From the NCBI GenBank assembly GCA_045612185.1, contig JAZKYO010000101.1:1-64000 (forward strand): 64,000 nt of DNA, given 5' to 3'. The number at the start of each line of letters is the position of its first letter. Within the stretch, counting starts at the first letter, position 1. This DNA comes from RGIG8775 sp045612185. GTDB taxonomy: Bacteria; Bacillota; Clostridia; Oscillospirales; CAG-272. The notes below the pieces were generated by a model, which was not told where the DNA came from, ran no database searches, and saw only the letters and a list, made by a program, of their open reading frames with translations. Positions 43,488 to 51,686 of this stretch are shown piece by piece. The position numbers and the translations under genes were made by a program.

Positions 43488-43948
43488 GGGTCAGGTTAGT
43501 TATTGACGCTACCATAGCAGATTCGGACGACATCAGGGGGCTTAGCGAGGCGGTGGCGGCACGCTTGGAGGACTTAGGCGGGGCGCGGTTGATAACGTCG
43601 GCTGTTTTGGCTGACGGCGCGCCTGTCAAGGTTGGGCGCGGGCCGTACCGCAACGTTATGCTTTCGGACGTTGGCGTCAGGGAGCTTAACGAGAGGTTTG
43701 GCGCGGCTCGGGTGGCGGCACTTATTGCCGATTTTTCGTACAAGCTTTATCAGAAGAATTACAAGTTCAAGGACCATTATGCGGTGCTTGTGGAATGGGC
43801 GGAGGAGAGAGAAGGGGAAACGCCGTCGGCGGACGGCTACACCTCATTCGACGGCTCCGCCGCCACCAAGGCGGGTAGTGCTCAGAGCTTTGACGTGGAC
43901 GAGTTTTTTAAAACAAATATAGAAAGGATAAACGGAAATGGCAATTAA
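43484..43948 (+). CDS. Phage early protein, unknown
   Basis: 154 residues from ATG 43484, overlapping the previous stop. A central block RFGAARVAALIADFSYKLYQ followed by KFKDHYAVLVEWAEEREG resembles the C-terminal end of phage replication proteins, where a KYKDHYATLxxW motif is common, but no N-terminal replication domain is visible. Function not assigned. Confidence 0.6.
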   Translation: MRVRLVIDATIADSDDIRGLSEAVAARLEDLGGARLITSAVLADGAPVKVGRGPYRNVMLSDVGVRELNERFGAARVAALIADFSYKLYQKNYKFKDHYAVLVEWAEEREGETPSADGYTSFDGSAATKAGSAQSFDVDEFFKTNIERINGNGN

Positions 43949-44342
43949 AATGCAGATGACAAACGCGGAGATACTTAAAAGCTACAATGAGGCTAAGCAC
44001 AAGGGCAAGCAGATAGAGATTCTTTCAGACTTGAACGCTTGCCCCAAGGAGCTTATTGTTGACATCCTTATTGCGGAGGGTGTGGATCCGCGTTCTTTTT
44101 CGCGCTTCAAGGGTGAGAATCTTGTTAAAAAGGTAAAGGGCGAGGTTAAGGCCCACGAGGCTAAAAAGGCGAAAGAGGACGAGGCGGCGGTTATTCTTGA
44201 GGCTGTTACGTTATTGAGGGACAAGCTTGACGCTGAATACAAGAAGCTTGAGGCTGAGTGGGCGAGCATTTCAGCCGAGTACGAGCGCAAGCTTGTGATT
44301 CTTGACAGGATGGTGGGGAGTGATGGGCAAAGAGCAGATTGA
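43938..44342 (+). CDS. Helical phage protein, unknown
   Basis: 134 residues, mostly helical with a coiled coil in the second half (LRDKLDAEYKKLEAEWASISAEYERKL). The first half, EILKSYNEAKHKGKQIEIL then DLNACPKELIVDILIAEG, could be a small DNA-binding helix bundle. Not recognised. Confidence 0.65.
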   Translation: MAIKMQMTNAEILKSYNEAKHKGKQIEILSDLNACPKELIVDILIAEGVDPRSFSRFKGENLVKKVKGEVKAHEAKKAKEDEAAVILEAVTLLRDKLDAEYKKLEAEWASISAEYERKLVILDRMVGSDGQRAD

Positions 44343-44637
44343 GAAAATGGCGAAAGATATATTCGAGAGCGGTGTTGCTATTGACGGCATCGACCATGCA
44401 TTTGCCGCCGTACACGGAGCGGATATGACTGATTCGCACTTTATGCGTATTGCACAACACCTTTACAACGCAGGCTACCGCAAGCAGAGAGTGGGGGAGT
44501 GGATATGGACGGAAAACGGAGAAGCCGACCACGAAAAATATTGGGTTTGCTCCGTTTGTAAAGAACACGATTTTGTGAGAACAAAATATTGCCCCAACTG
44601 CGGAGCGAAGATGAGAAAGGAAGATGAGGGAAAATGA
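44323..44637 (+). CDS. Zinc-ribbon phage protein
   Basis: 104 residues from ATG 44323 with GGGGAG upstream. Ends in a zinc ribbon WVCSVCKEH ... YCPNCGAKMR. The N-terminal half (MAKDIFESGVAID, ADMTDSHFMRIAQHLYNAGYRK) resembles other short phage proteins of unknown function. Confidence 0.7.
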   Translation: MGKEQIEKMAKDIFESGVAIDGIDHAFAAVHGADMTDSHFMRIAQHLYNAGYRKQRVGEWIWTENGEADHEKYWVCSVCKEHDFVRTKYCPNCGAKMRKEDEGK

Positions 44638-44927
44638 AAATACAAGAAGCAATCGAATATTTTGTATGGAAGGTTCTTGACGAACACGGATATCCCATCA
44701 ATAAAGAGCATTGTGATACAGCACTTAAAGCATTATATAAGGCGAACAAATTAAGCCCTATATTGTACGATAAGCATTATTTCAAATGTCCTTTTTGCAA
44801 AGAGGATTTAGGAATAGATGAGGACGATATAGCAGTTTATGATGAAACGCCACCTAATTATTGTGAGAAATGCGGACAGGCTCTTGATTGGAGTGCCCAC
44901 CCAACCGAGAAAGGCGGTGCGGAATGA
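44634..44927 (+). CDS. Zinc-ribbon phage protein
   Basis: 97 residues; CPFCKEDLG and YCEKCGQAL form a second zinc ribbon. Starts by ATGA overlap with the previous gene. Function unknown. Confidence 0.68.
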   Translation: MKIQEAIEYFVWKVLDEHGYPINKEHCDTALKALYKANKLSPILYDKHYFKCPFCKEDLGIDEDDIAVYDETPPNYCEKCGQALDWSAHPTEKGGAE

Positions 44928-45346
44928 GAGAGATTTTGTTTAGGGGAAGGTCAAAAGTGCAAGGTTCGGAGTGGCTATATGGCGATGTTTTGATTTATAA
45001 AAATTCTGCACAAATATGGGAAACCATCAACAACAGGAAGCACAACAGCGTTGTATCTCTTGAAACCGTAGGACAGTACACGGGATTGACCGACAAGAAC
45101 GGCAAGAAGATTTTTGAGGGGGATATTGTCAAGGTTGAGCGTGATTTGTGGCGTGGAGAAAACAAGAAGGAGCGAGAAGTCTTTAATGGTGTCGTTTGGT
45201 ATGACGAGAAGCATACTTGTTTTGGTTTGAAAAGCGAAAAATACAGGTGTTTGCCTATATGGAATTTTAGGGGCGATTATTCTACCGTAGTCGGCAACAT
45301 ACACGATAATCCCGAACTGTTGAAAGGCGGTGGGGACAATGATTAG
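44924..45346 (+). CDS. YopX-family phage protein
   Basis: 140 residues from ATG 44924. The family pattern is clear: MREILFRGRSK, W(L)YGDV, VGQYTGLTDKNGKKIFEGDIVKV, VVWYDEKHTCFGL and VGNIHDNPELL. YopX proteins are frequent in Gram-positive prophages; their role is unknown. Confidence 0.88.
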   Translation: MREILFRGRSKVQGSEWLYGDVLIYKNSAQIWETINNRKHNSVVSLETVGQYTGLTDKNGKKIFEGDIVKVERDLWRGENKKEREVFNGVVWYDEKHTCFGLKSEKYRCLPIWNFRGDYSTVVGNIHDNPELLKGGGDND

Positions 45347-45578
45347 AAAGTTGACGCCTAAATATGAGGTTGTTTGTGACCGTTGTGGCAAGTCGTGGCA
45401 AACAGATCCAAACGGTGAGATTAAGCCCGGGGTTGCGTTTTTTAATGGTCTGAGCTGTGTGGAATTTGCTCAAAACGGACTCGACGCAATAAAAGGTGAG
45501 GTCTGTGACGAATGCTTTAAAGATTTTTGCGATCTGGCGGAGCTATTCTTTGACGATGTGAACAAAGGAGGCGAGTGA
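45339..45578 (+). CDS. Cysteine-containing small phage protein
   Basis: 79 residues from ATG 45339. CDRCGKSWQ and CDECFKDFC suggest a four-cysteine zinc site. Overlaps the YopX gene by 8 bases. Confidence 0.68.
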   Translation: MIRKLTPKYEVVCDRCGKSWQTDPNGEIKPGVAFFNGLSCVEFAQNGLDAIKGEVCDECFKDFCDLAELFFDDVNKGGE

Positions 45579-45579
45579 C

Positions 45580-45771
45580 GTGGTATGCAAGGTATGTCCG
45601 ACGCGGCGGCATTGTTGGGATAAGGGCAATTGCGATAATTGCGATTTCGGCAAGGCGTATATTTCGCTGGTGGACAAAAACAACAAGCTCAAGGCACAGA
45701 ACGCAGAGCTTAAAAAAGAGGTTGAAGGGTTGAAGGTGCGTATAGATACGATTCTTAATCCCAAATTTTAA
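45580..45771 (+). CDS. Cys-rich and coiled-coil small protein
   Basis: 63 residues starting from GTG 45580, one base after the previous stop. CKVCPTRRHCWDKGNCDNC holds five cysteines, followed by a leucine-zipper-like helix NNKLKAQNAELKKEVEGLK. Unknown; possibly a DNA-binding dimer. Confidence 0.65.
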   Translation: MVCKVCPTRRHCWDKGNCDNCDFGKAYISLVDKNNKLKAQNAELKKEVEGLKVRIDTILNPKF

Positions 45772-45795
45772 ATTTTAAAAGGAGAACTATGTGAA

Positions 45796-46011
45796 ATGAA
45801 AAATAATAGTACAACAGGAATAGGTTTTTTCGGACTTTTGACAATAGTATTTATCGTCCTCAAGCTTGTGGGGGTTATTTCATGGAGTTGGCTTTGGGTG
45901 CTTTCCCCGATTTGGATATCAGTGGGCTTAGGCGTTGTTTTTCTCTTGGTCGCTTTGCTTTTACATTTTATTGCAGATAGGCTAAAAGGAGGTAACAATG
46001 ACCAAACATAA
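45796..46011 (+). CDS. Small two-span membrane protein
   Basis: 71 residues with two hydrophobic helices (about 9-30 and 38-62) joined by a short turn with three Trp. Common type in phage early regions; function unknown. Overlaps the next gene by 14 bases. Confidence 0.68.
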   Translation: MKNNSTTGIGFFGLLTIVFIVLKLVGVISWSWLWVLSPIWISVGLGVVFLLVALLLHFIADRLKGGNNDQT

Positions 46012-46528
46012 ATTCACAGACGAGGAAGTTATAAGGGCGTTGGAGTTATGTTTCGCTTACAAAGGCACAACTGAAACTTGTGCAAAATGCTCGTATCATT
46101 CTTTCGGTAAATTGTGCAAGGTTGAGCGTGACAAAGATGCCCTTGACCTTATCAACCGACAAAAGGCTGAGGTTGATAAGTGGTATCACGAATATCACTG
46201 TATCAAATTTTCTTTGGAGCAAGAAAAGCAATACAGTCGAGAAACACATAAATTAGCTGACTTTTATTTTATACAACTTCAAAAAGCACGAGCCAACATT
46301 ATCGGCGCCATTGCGGCGAGGGTCAAGGAATATCTTAAGGGGCTTATTGACTGCGGAGTTGACGCGGTGGAGGTTACCGAGTTTAACGCCGAGCTTCAAA
46401 AAATCATTAACGGTAGGCGTGAGTGCCCACAGTGCGGGTATTTCGTGGGCTGTGAGGGTGCGGTTGGCGGAATGGTTTGCGGGGATTTTAAAGAGAAGGA
46501 GGCGGAAAAAGACTGTGGCAAAGGCTAA
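45998..46528 (+). CDS. Phage early protein with Cys clusters, unknown
   Basis: 176 residues. CAKCSYHSFGKLCK near residue 30 and CPQCGYFVGCEG near residue 150 are two Cys clusters separated by a long helix (about 52-130). The FTDEEVIRALELC start resembles phage proteins of unknown function. Confidence 0.7.
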   Translation: MTKHKFTDEEVIRALELCFAYKGTTETCAKCSYHSFGKLCKVERDKDALDLINRQKAEVDKWYHEYHCIKFSLEQEKQYSRETHKLADFYFIQLQKARANIIGAIAARVKEYLKGLIDCGVDAVEVTEFNAELQKIINGRRECPQCGYFVGCEGAVGGMVCGDFKEKEAEKDCGKG

Positions 46529-46688
46529 GAAGTGCCGCAAGTGCGGAGAGGGCAGGGCGGTATTGGTTCTTCTCCGTGCGGGAGGTTTACAGTTAAAGTG
46601 CGACGTTTGTGGGGCATTGACGCTTTCGGTGGGCAACGTTAAGAAAGCGGTGAAGCTATGGAACGGAGGTGTGGTTTATGACGCTTGA
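46515..46688 (+). CDS. Lar-like zinc-finger protein
   Basis: 57 residues from GTG 46515. CRKCGEG near the start, then CDVCGA and KAVKLWNGG near the end follow the layout of Lar-type restriction-alleviation zinc proteins (CPxCG...CxxCGA...AxxxWN). Short and cautious call; overlaps both neighbours. Confidence 0.55.
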   Translation: MAKAKKCRKCGEGRAVLVLLRAGGLQLKCDVCGALTLSVGNVKKAVKLWNGGVVYDA

Positions 46689-46914
46689 GGAATCACGCCG
46701 GGCGTTTGACGAGCAGGTGGCTGTCAGGTATGACGGTTTGGTATTTGACCGCATTAAGGCGATGCGCGTTGACAAGGTAGACGGGCGCGACATTCCGTCT
46801 CTTGAGCTTATAAGGACTGATGACCTGGGCAAGGGGCGCGGTGAGTATATAGTGCGCGCCAAGCCCGAGGACGTGGAGATTTTAAAAAATGAAAAGAAAG
46901 GAAGGTCTACATAG
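46678..46914 (+). CDS. Small phage protein, unknown
   Basis: 78 residues from ATG 46678, about 10 bases after GGAGG (46663-46667). Mixed alpha/beta character with VRYDGLVFDRIKAMRV and GEYIVRAKPEDVEIL. Not recognised. Confidence 0.65.
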   Translation: MTLEESRRAFDEQVAVRYDGLVFDRIKAMRVDKVDGRDIPSLELIRTDDLGKGRGEYIVRAKPEDVEILKNEKKGRST

Positions 46915-46915
46915 A

Positions 46916-47425
46916 ATGGAAAAGGAATTTTTGAAAGAAAAAAGGCTCAGCGCAAGGGCGCTGATTGAGAGCGCGAGGCAGTGTGTGGGGCGTGGGCACT
47001 GCATTGCCTGCGATTTTTGCGACGACGAGTACTGCGACGAGGCTATGAAGCTGGCTCTTGCGGACAAGCTGGAGGAGCTGCTTGACGGCGGCACGGCGGG
47101 CAAGGGAATAGAGTGGATTCTCTACAAGGCTGCCAAGCCCACGGAGCTTGACGAGTATCTTGTTATGATAGCGGGGGCGACGAAGCCGACGACGTTATTC
47201 TATGACCCCGAGGAGGAGATGTTCTATGAGGAAGGTTCCGATCTTGAGCCTATATATTATCCCGTGACGCATTGGGCGGAGCTGCCGGAGGGACCGGAAA
47301 TGCCGAGGGAAAAACCAAGACCCACGGTGAAGCGCTGTGCCACGTGCAGGCATGAGGACAGGCTTGGTGACGAGGAGCGTTGTCTTGAGTGTGAGAAGCA
47401 TAATTTATGGGAGGAGAGAAAGTAA
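46916..47425 (+). CDS. DUF551-like phage protein with zinc-finger tail
   Basis: 169 residues from ATG 46916 with AAAGGAAGG upstream. A cysteine cluster (CIACDFCDDEYC) near residue 30, then a DUF551-like portion EYLVMIAG ... FYDPEEEMFYE ... YPVTHWAELPEGPE, then CATCRHEDR...CLEC. Its stop overlaps the start of the ParB-like gene. Confidence 0.7.
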   Translation: MEKEFLKEKRLSARALIESARQCVGRGHCIACDFCDDEYCDEAMKLALADKLEELLDGGTAGKGIEWILYKAAKPTELDEYLVMIAGATKPTTLFYDPEEEMFYEEGSDLEPIYYPVTHWAELPEGPEMPREKPRPTVKRCATCRHEDRLGDEERCLECEKHNLWEERK

Positions 47426-48816
47426 TGACAAATGTAATGACAGGTGACAACGTAAAAGAGATAGTTTATTTACCTATTGCGGAGCTTTATCCGCATCCGG
47501 ATAATCCGCGAAAGGATGTAGGAGATGTGACCGAGCTTGCCGACAGCATAAGGGCAAAGGGCGTTATGCAGAATCTGACTGTTGTGAGAGGGCACTACGA
47601 GACAGGCTCGCGCGAGGTTATTCCCGGCGGATACACGGTAATTATCGGTCACCGCCGACGCGCGGGGGCTATAGAGGCGGGGCTTGAGGTTTTGCCGTGT
47701 GCTATTGTGGACATGGACTACCGTGAGCAGGTTTCGACGATGCTGCTTGAGAATATGCAGAGAGTTGATCTGACGGCATTCGAACAAGCTCAAGGATTTC
47801 AAATGATGATGGATCTTGGTGATACGGTGGAGGGCATTGCCGAGAAGACGGGATTTTCCAAGAAAACGGTAAAGCACCGTCTTGAGATGGCTAAGCTTGA
47901 CAGCAAGGTTCTTAAAAATGTTTCTGACAGACAGATAAGTATTTCGGAATTTGAACAGCTTGAGAGGGTAAAAGACATAAATACCCGAAACAAACTTCTT
48001 GAAAAGATAGGTACCTACAATTTCAACGGCGCGGTTGAGACGGCGGTAAAGACGGAGGCTTTCAATGAGTGGCTTCCCGGTGTGATAGAAAGACTTGAGG
48101 CTCTTGGGGCTAAGGTTATGCCCGACAGTGAGAGATACAGCTCGAAGAATGAATTTCTTGGGAATATATATATGACTGATAAAATCACCGAGGACAAGCC
48201 TATTATTCCTAAGAAGTATCACAAGGACAAGTTGTTTTATATCAAAAACTACTATAATTACCACATAAGTTATTACAGAAAGAAGCCAAAAGAGGGAAAA
48301 GAAAAGCGCCCCGCAAAGGAAATAGAGCGCGAGAGGGATATAAAGAACCGTATCGACGTTCTTAAGGGTATGACCGAGATGGCGTATATCCTCCGCTTTA
48401 ATTTCGCCAAGGGGTTGGTTATGCACGCAAACGACCGAGAAAAGATAATGCTGGGCGCGATCGGCGTATGCTCGGTATTTACTTTTAATTCTCTTTACAG
48501 CAAAAGCGCCAAAGAATTTCTCGAATATATGGGAGAAAAAACAAGTGATAATTGGAAGGAAAACGTTGAGGCGGCGTACAAGCTTGTAAAGGACAAGCCC
48601 ACAAGGGCGATACCGGGGCTTATATACACGTCGTTTAACGATGACAATGCTAACGGCTTTTACGAAACGCGGTATAACGATTATCCTCGGCACAAGGTAA
48701 ACGCCGCGCTTGATACGCTGTATGATTGGTTTGAATCTCTCGGCTACGAGCTGAGCGACGATGAGCGGCAGCTGCGGGACGGTACCCACGAGATTTTTAA
48801 GGTGGAGGGAGCATGA
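47425..48816 (+). CDS. ParB-like nuclease/DNA-binding protein
   Basis: 463 residues from ATG 47425. ParB N-terminal domain: LYPHPDNPRKDVGDVTELA, GVMQNLTVVRG, YTVIIGHRRRAGAI and TMLLENMQRVDLTAFEQAQGF. A helix-turn-helix follows (VEGIAEKTGFSKKTVKHRLEMAKL). Residues from about 230 to the end are a phage-specific region with no known domain. No ParA is nearby, so it is probably a replication or transcription factor rather than a partition protein. Confidence 0.88.
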   Translation: MTNVMTGDNVKEIVYLPIAELYPHPDNPRKDVGDVTELADSIRAKGVMQNLTVVRGHYETGSREVIPGGYTVIIGHRRRAGAIEAGLEVLPCAIVDMDYREQVSTMLLENMQRVDLTAFEQAQGFQMMMDLGDTVEGIAEKTGFSKKTVKHRLEMAKLDSKVLKNVSDRQISISEFEQLERVKDINTRNKLLEKIGTYNFNGAVETAVKTEAFNEWLPGVIERLEALGAKVMPDSERYSSKNEFLGNIYMTDKITEDKPIIPKKYHKDKLFYIKNYYNYHISYYRKKPKEGKEKRPAKEIERERDIKNRIDVLKGMTEMAYILRFNFAKGLVMHANDREKIMLGAIGVCSVFTFNSLYSKSAKEFLEYMGEKTSDNWKENVEAAYKLVKDKPTRAIPGLIYTSFNDDNANGFYETRYNDYPRHKVNAALDTLYDWFESLGYELSDDERQLRDGTHEIFKVEGA

Positions 48817-48851
48817 GCTCTTTGCATAGATGAAAGAAAGGAGGTTTTATG

Positions 48852-49130
48852 ATGGGAAGCGAACAGTTTGAAAAAATTGTGAAAGCTGCGGTGGTTAAGT
48901 ATGTCAACGAGCATATTGACAAGACTGACAAAAAGCAGGTCACAGAGGCTGACGTCTTTATTGTTTGGCAATGCAAGACGCTTCAGAACAACAAGGCTCT
49001 TGCGAGCACGACCTTGCCCGACGGTATGTACTATGAGCTTACATACAACGGCGACAAGGATGAGCTTTATTTTGATGCCTACAAAAAATGGGAAAATATT
49101 TGTATTGTAAATCCCAAAACAATTATTTAA
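48852..49130 (+). CDS. DUF6275-like phage protein
   Basis: 92 residues. The pattern VVKYVNEHIDKTDKKQVTEADVFIVWQCKTLQNNKALAST and YYELTYNGDKDELYFDAYKKWEN is the family block. AAAGGAGG lies at 48838-48845; an ATG three bases earlier is also possible. Confidence 0.8.
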   Translation: MGSEQFEKIVKAAVVKYVNEHIDKTDKKQVTEADVFIVWQCKTLQNNKALASTTLPDGMYYELTYNGDKDELYFDAYKKWENICIVNPKTII

Positions 49131-49150
49131 TGAAAGGAAAAAAAAGAAAA

Positions 49151-49552
49151 ATGCCAACTTGTTTTAACATTGAATTGAGAGACACCAAATCGCTGATGAA
49201 CAGCGGAGATTACAAAAAGCGTTTTGTAGCCGAGTATTGGCAGACAAAGATCCGATACGAGAAGCTCAAGGCGTTCAACAACAAGATCGAGGCGGCGAAT
49301 CTGACATCTTGTGTTGAAAGCGGCATAAAGAAGCTGGAAATGCCTAAACACGATTGCCCGCACAGTTTGCTTGTGGAACAGCAGCATCATATGGGGATGT
49401 ATCTGCACGTTCTTGAGGTGCGCGCTGAGATTGAGGGAATAGACCTTGACGGTGTTATGTTGGATTATCTTACTGCGGATGTGTCGAGTGATATTGAGTT
49501 GAACTCTACAATTGGAAAGAGCATTCTGAAAGAAAGGGGGAAACAGAATTGA
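49151..49552 (+). CDS. Small phage protein of the YWQTKIRYEKL family
   Basis: 133 residues. The AEYWQTKIRYEKLKAFNNKIE and QQHHMGMYLHVLEVRAEIEGI blocks recur in short helical phage proteins of unknown function. ATG 49151 has a weak ribosome site; in-frame ATGs occur upstream (49130). Confidence 0.72.
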   Translation: MPTCFNIELRDTKSLMNSGDYKKRFVAEYWQTKIRYEKLKAFNNKIEAANLTSCVESGIKKLEMPKHDCPHSLLVEQQHHMGMYLHVLEVRAEIEGIDLDGVMLDYLTADVSSDIELNSTIGKSILKERGKQN

Positions 49553-49966
49553 AGAGAATTTATTAAATGGCGTATAAGGAAGATATATAAGAAGGAAGGC
49601 GTGTAGGCGCCTTCCTTTGGGTGCTTTTGGGAATAGGCGTTTTAATGCGTATACGGTGGGTATGGGCGTTAAAATGGGTATTCCATTACATATATATTAG
49701 CCTTAACAAAGATAGGTGGTGCCTATCTTTGAGGGAGGTATGGGGTATTATTTCTGCGACACGGGGCGGGTATGTTCCGGGGGGAGATATACCCACTCTC
49801 GGCCCTGAGTGGGAACGATAGGTCTGTCGTTCCCTTATGGGAAAATTATATATATTTCTCAGAGGGGGTCGGCGTAAGCCGATGATTGTCAAGATTCGGC
49901 AGCTAAACGTGCGGGTGTGCGTGCGTGTGGGCGCGGCTTATATGTTAAAATTTCAGGAGGTTTAAA
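49553..49966. other. Hairpin-rich non-coding region, candidate replication origin
   Basis: No credible gene in 414 bases. Hairpins in order: AAGGAAGGCG/CGCCTTCCTT (49592-49617), AAAGATAGG/CCTATCTTT (49709-49731), CCCACTC/GAGTGGG (49793-49812) and GGAACGA/TCGTTCC (49810-49835), plus GTCGGC/GCCGAT near 49869. It lies directly upstream of an HUH-type initiator gene, the usual position of a double-strand origin. A short open frame over 49621-49821 runs through the hairpins and is unlikely to be coding. Confidence 0.5.
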
Positions 49967-50875
49967 ATGGCGGCTATTAAACACTATGCGAGAATGAGGG
50001 TATTTGAGGCGGGGGAAGTGATGAGGGTGAACATCTACCCTGTACGCCCTGTGGCGAAGGGACGCAGGGCTAAGCGCGAGGCTTCGAGACCCTGTCAGGT
50101 GGCGCTGAATAGGCGAAACTCTTTGAATCGCTTTAAGGATATAGCACACTTGAACTTTAACAAGCGCGAAGGCGGTTTGCGTGTATCGCTTGATTATGAC
50201 AAATTCAAGGAGCAGATCGGCAGGAACCCCAACCGCGAGGAATACAAGGCATATTTGGCGGCATATCTTCGCAAGCTCCGCAAGATCTATGCGGCAAACG
50301 GCTGCGAGCTTAAGTACATGGTTATGACGCACGTGGGGCGCAAGGCTGGGACTGTACATCATCACTTGATAATATCCAACAAGCCTGCGGGGGTAACTTG
50401 GGACGTGATAAACAGCTTATGGCAAGACCTTGGACACGATAACTATTTTCCGCTTATTTTCAGTAACGGCTCAATCGCGAAGCTAGCGCATTATTTCTTT
50501 AAGCACTCTGTCGACAAAAGGTGGAGCTGTTCTAAGAACTGCAAGCGTCCCAGCGAGGTAGACTACGAGGACGGCAGTCCCGCATCGGTACGCAAGGTGG
50601 ACGGCGCGATAACCATGAGTCAGGCTCACTACATAGACAAGCACAGAGATGACATTGCTTATATTCAGAAGCTTTTCCCAGGTTACGCGGTACAGAGCGT
50701 TGCGCCAAAGGTTGAGTGTGTTGGCGTAAGTGGTACGGAGTACGATATACTGCCCTTTGACGGTCCATTTGTGGAGATTGAGCTTTACAAGCTATCGGCG
50801 GCGGACAAGAGGATTAAGCTGAGGACACCGAGGGGGAGAGTAAAGCCGGGGGTTGGTAGGCGAGAGAGGGGGTGA
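49967..50875 (+). CDS. HUH-type replication initiator (Rep_ORF2-G2P-like)
   Basis: 302 residues. MVMTHVGRKAGTVHHHLIISN holds the HUH metal-binding motif (His131-133), and the downstream SIAKLAHYFFKHS gives a candidate catalytic Tyr176, the pattern of rolling-circle Rep/G2P-type endonucleases. The N-terminus is basic (KGRRAKREASRPCQVALNRR). AGGAGG lies 8 bases before ATG 49967. No DNA polymerase, primase or replicative helicase gene is seen, so this protein may start rolling-circle-like replication from the upstream hairpin region. Confidence 0.8.
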   Translation: MAAIKHYARMRVFEAGEVMRVNIYPVRPVAKGRRAKREASRPCQVALNRRNSLNRFKDIAHLNFNKREGGLRVSLDYDKFKEQIGRNPNREEYKAYLAAYLRKLRKIYAANGCELKYMVMTHVGRKAGTVHHHLIISNKPAGVTWDVINSLWQDLGHDNYFPLIFSNGSIAKLAHYFFKHSVDKRWSCSKNCKRPSEVDYEDGSPASVRKVDGAITMSQAHYIDKHRDDIAYIQKLFPGYAVQSVAPKVECVGVSGTEYDILPFDGPFVEIELYKLSAADKRIKLRTPRGRVKPGVGRRERG

Positions 50876-50879
50876 GATG

Positions 50880-51200
50880 ATGAGCTACAAAGACGAGTTT
50901 TTTTCGGTGCTGAGCCAGTTTAACGAATACGCTTCTGAGGCTATTGACAAATTAGGCTACGGCTTTTTAGCCGAGTGCGGTTACAAGGTGGACAAGGCTA
51001 TAAGATACCCGAACGAGCGAAGAAAGCTGTTAAAACAGCTGAAAGCTGACGGTGTTGAATTAAGGTGTGAAACGACGGTAGACCGTGAGGACGGTGCTAT
51101 CTGCTTTTGGTATGCTCTTTGCAAGGGCAAAAAGGTTATTAAAAAAAGCAAGTCGATACGTTTTGAATTTTTGGGTAACGAACAGGAGGACGAGGCATGA
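50880..51200 (+). CDS. Small phage protein, unknown
   Basis: 106 residues, ATG 50880 (or ATG 50877) with GAGGGGG upstream. FFSVLSQFNEYASEAIDKLG and FWYALCKGKKVIKKSKSIRFE; no family recognised. Its stop overlaps the next start as ATGA. Confidence 0.62.
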   Translation: MSYKDEFFSVLSQFNEYASEAIDKLGYGFLAECGYKVDKAIRYPNERRKLLKQLKADGVELRCETTVDREDGAICFWYALCKGKKVIKKSKSIRFEFLGNEQEDEA

Positions 51201-51460
51201 GCAAGGACGACGTTTTGAAGGATTTAAGGGAGGTTCGGCGCAAGTGCGGAGGCTTATCCGCAAGTGAGAGGTTGGCGGTTCTTGAAAAATACCGAGATAC
51301 AATTAAGGCTTTACCTGAGCTTGAGGCGCAGGTTTTATCCGCATACTACATAGACGGCAAGACGCACGGCGAGGTAGCGGCTGAAATATATTACAGCACA
51401 GACACCGTAAGGCGCATACTCAAGAGAGGGATAGCTATGCTTGCCGCTAAAATAAAATAG
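51197..51460 (+). CDS. Sigma-70 region 4-like phage regulator
   Basis: 87 residues ending in a helix-turn-helix of sigma region 4 type: LPELEAQVLSAYYIDGKTHGEVAAEIYYSTDTVRRILKR. Phages of Gram-positive hosts place such proteins (ArpU-type and others) at the end of the early region to turn on late genes. The packaging genes begin 770 bases downstream, beyond a terminator. Confidence 0.8.
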   Translation: MSKDDVLKDLREVRRKCGGLSASERLAVLEKYRDTIKALPELEAQVLSAYYIDGKTHGEVAAEIYYSTDTVRRILKRGIAMLAAKIK

Positions 51461-51480
51461 CCCCGCCAAAACGGCGGGGC
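51453..51480 (-). terminator. Terminator of the leftward cassette
   Basis: GCCCCGCC and GGCGGGGC (51460-51480) form a strong stem; on the minus strand TATTTTATTTT follows. It stands between the converging sigma-like gene and the ribbon-helix-helix gene. Confidence 0.85.
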
Positions 51481-51485
51481 GTGGG

Positions 51486-51686
51486 TCAGTTGTTTAAAAA
51501 GTCCTCAATAGCTTTTTTGAGTATTTGCGCTTGAGGAATGCCGCGCTCAAGGCATTTTGCTTTGAATGCTGCGGCTTGTTCCTTTGGAATGCGGACGGTA
51601 ATAGGGTCGTAGACCTTACTGTTATAGCGCGCCTTAACGGCTGTGGAGGTATGGGTCTTTCTTTTTGTGGTGTTAGTTTCTGCCAC
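51486..51686 (-). CDS. Ribbon-helix-helix DNA-binding protein
   Basis: 66 residues starting from GTG 51686 with GGAGG 7 bases before. The pattern DPITVRIPKEQAAAFKAKCLERGIPQAQILKKAIEDFL is the Arc/MetJ-type ribbon-helix-helix: beta strand then two helices. It is on the strand opposite the surrounding genes, last in the leftward cassette, and could repress that cassette. Confidence 0.85.
   Translation of the reverse strand: MAETNTTKRKTHTSTAVKARYNSKVYDPITVRIPKEQAAAFKAKCLERGIPQAQILKKAIEDFLNN

Noticed and set aside
47470..48789. 439-residue open frame antisense to the ParB-like gene
   Set aside because: It mirrors the coding frame of a gene with clear ParB motifs, has no ribosome site, and its protein shows no known domain.
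49621..49821. 66-residue open frame in the hairpin region
   Set aside because: It runs through several perfect stems, has no convincing ribosome site and resembles no protein.
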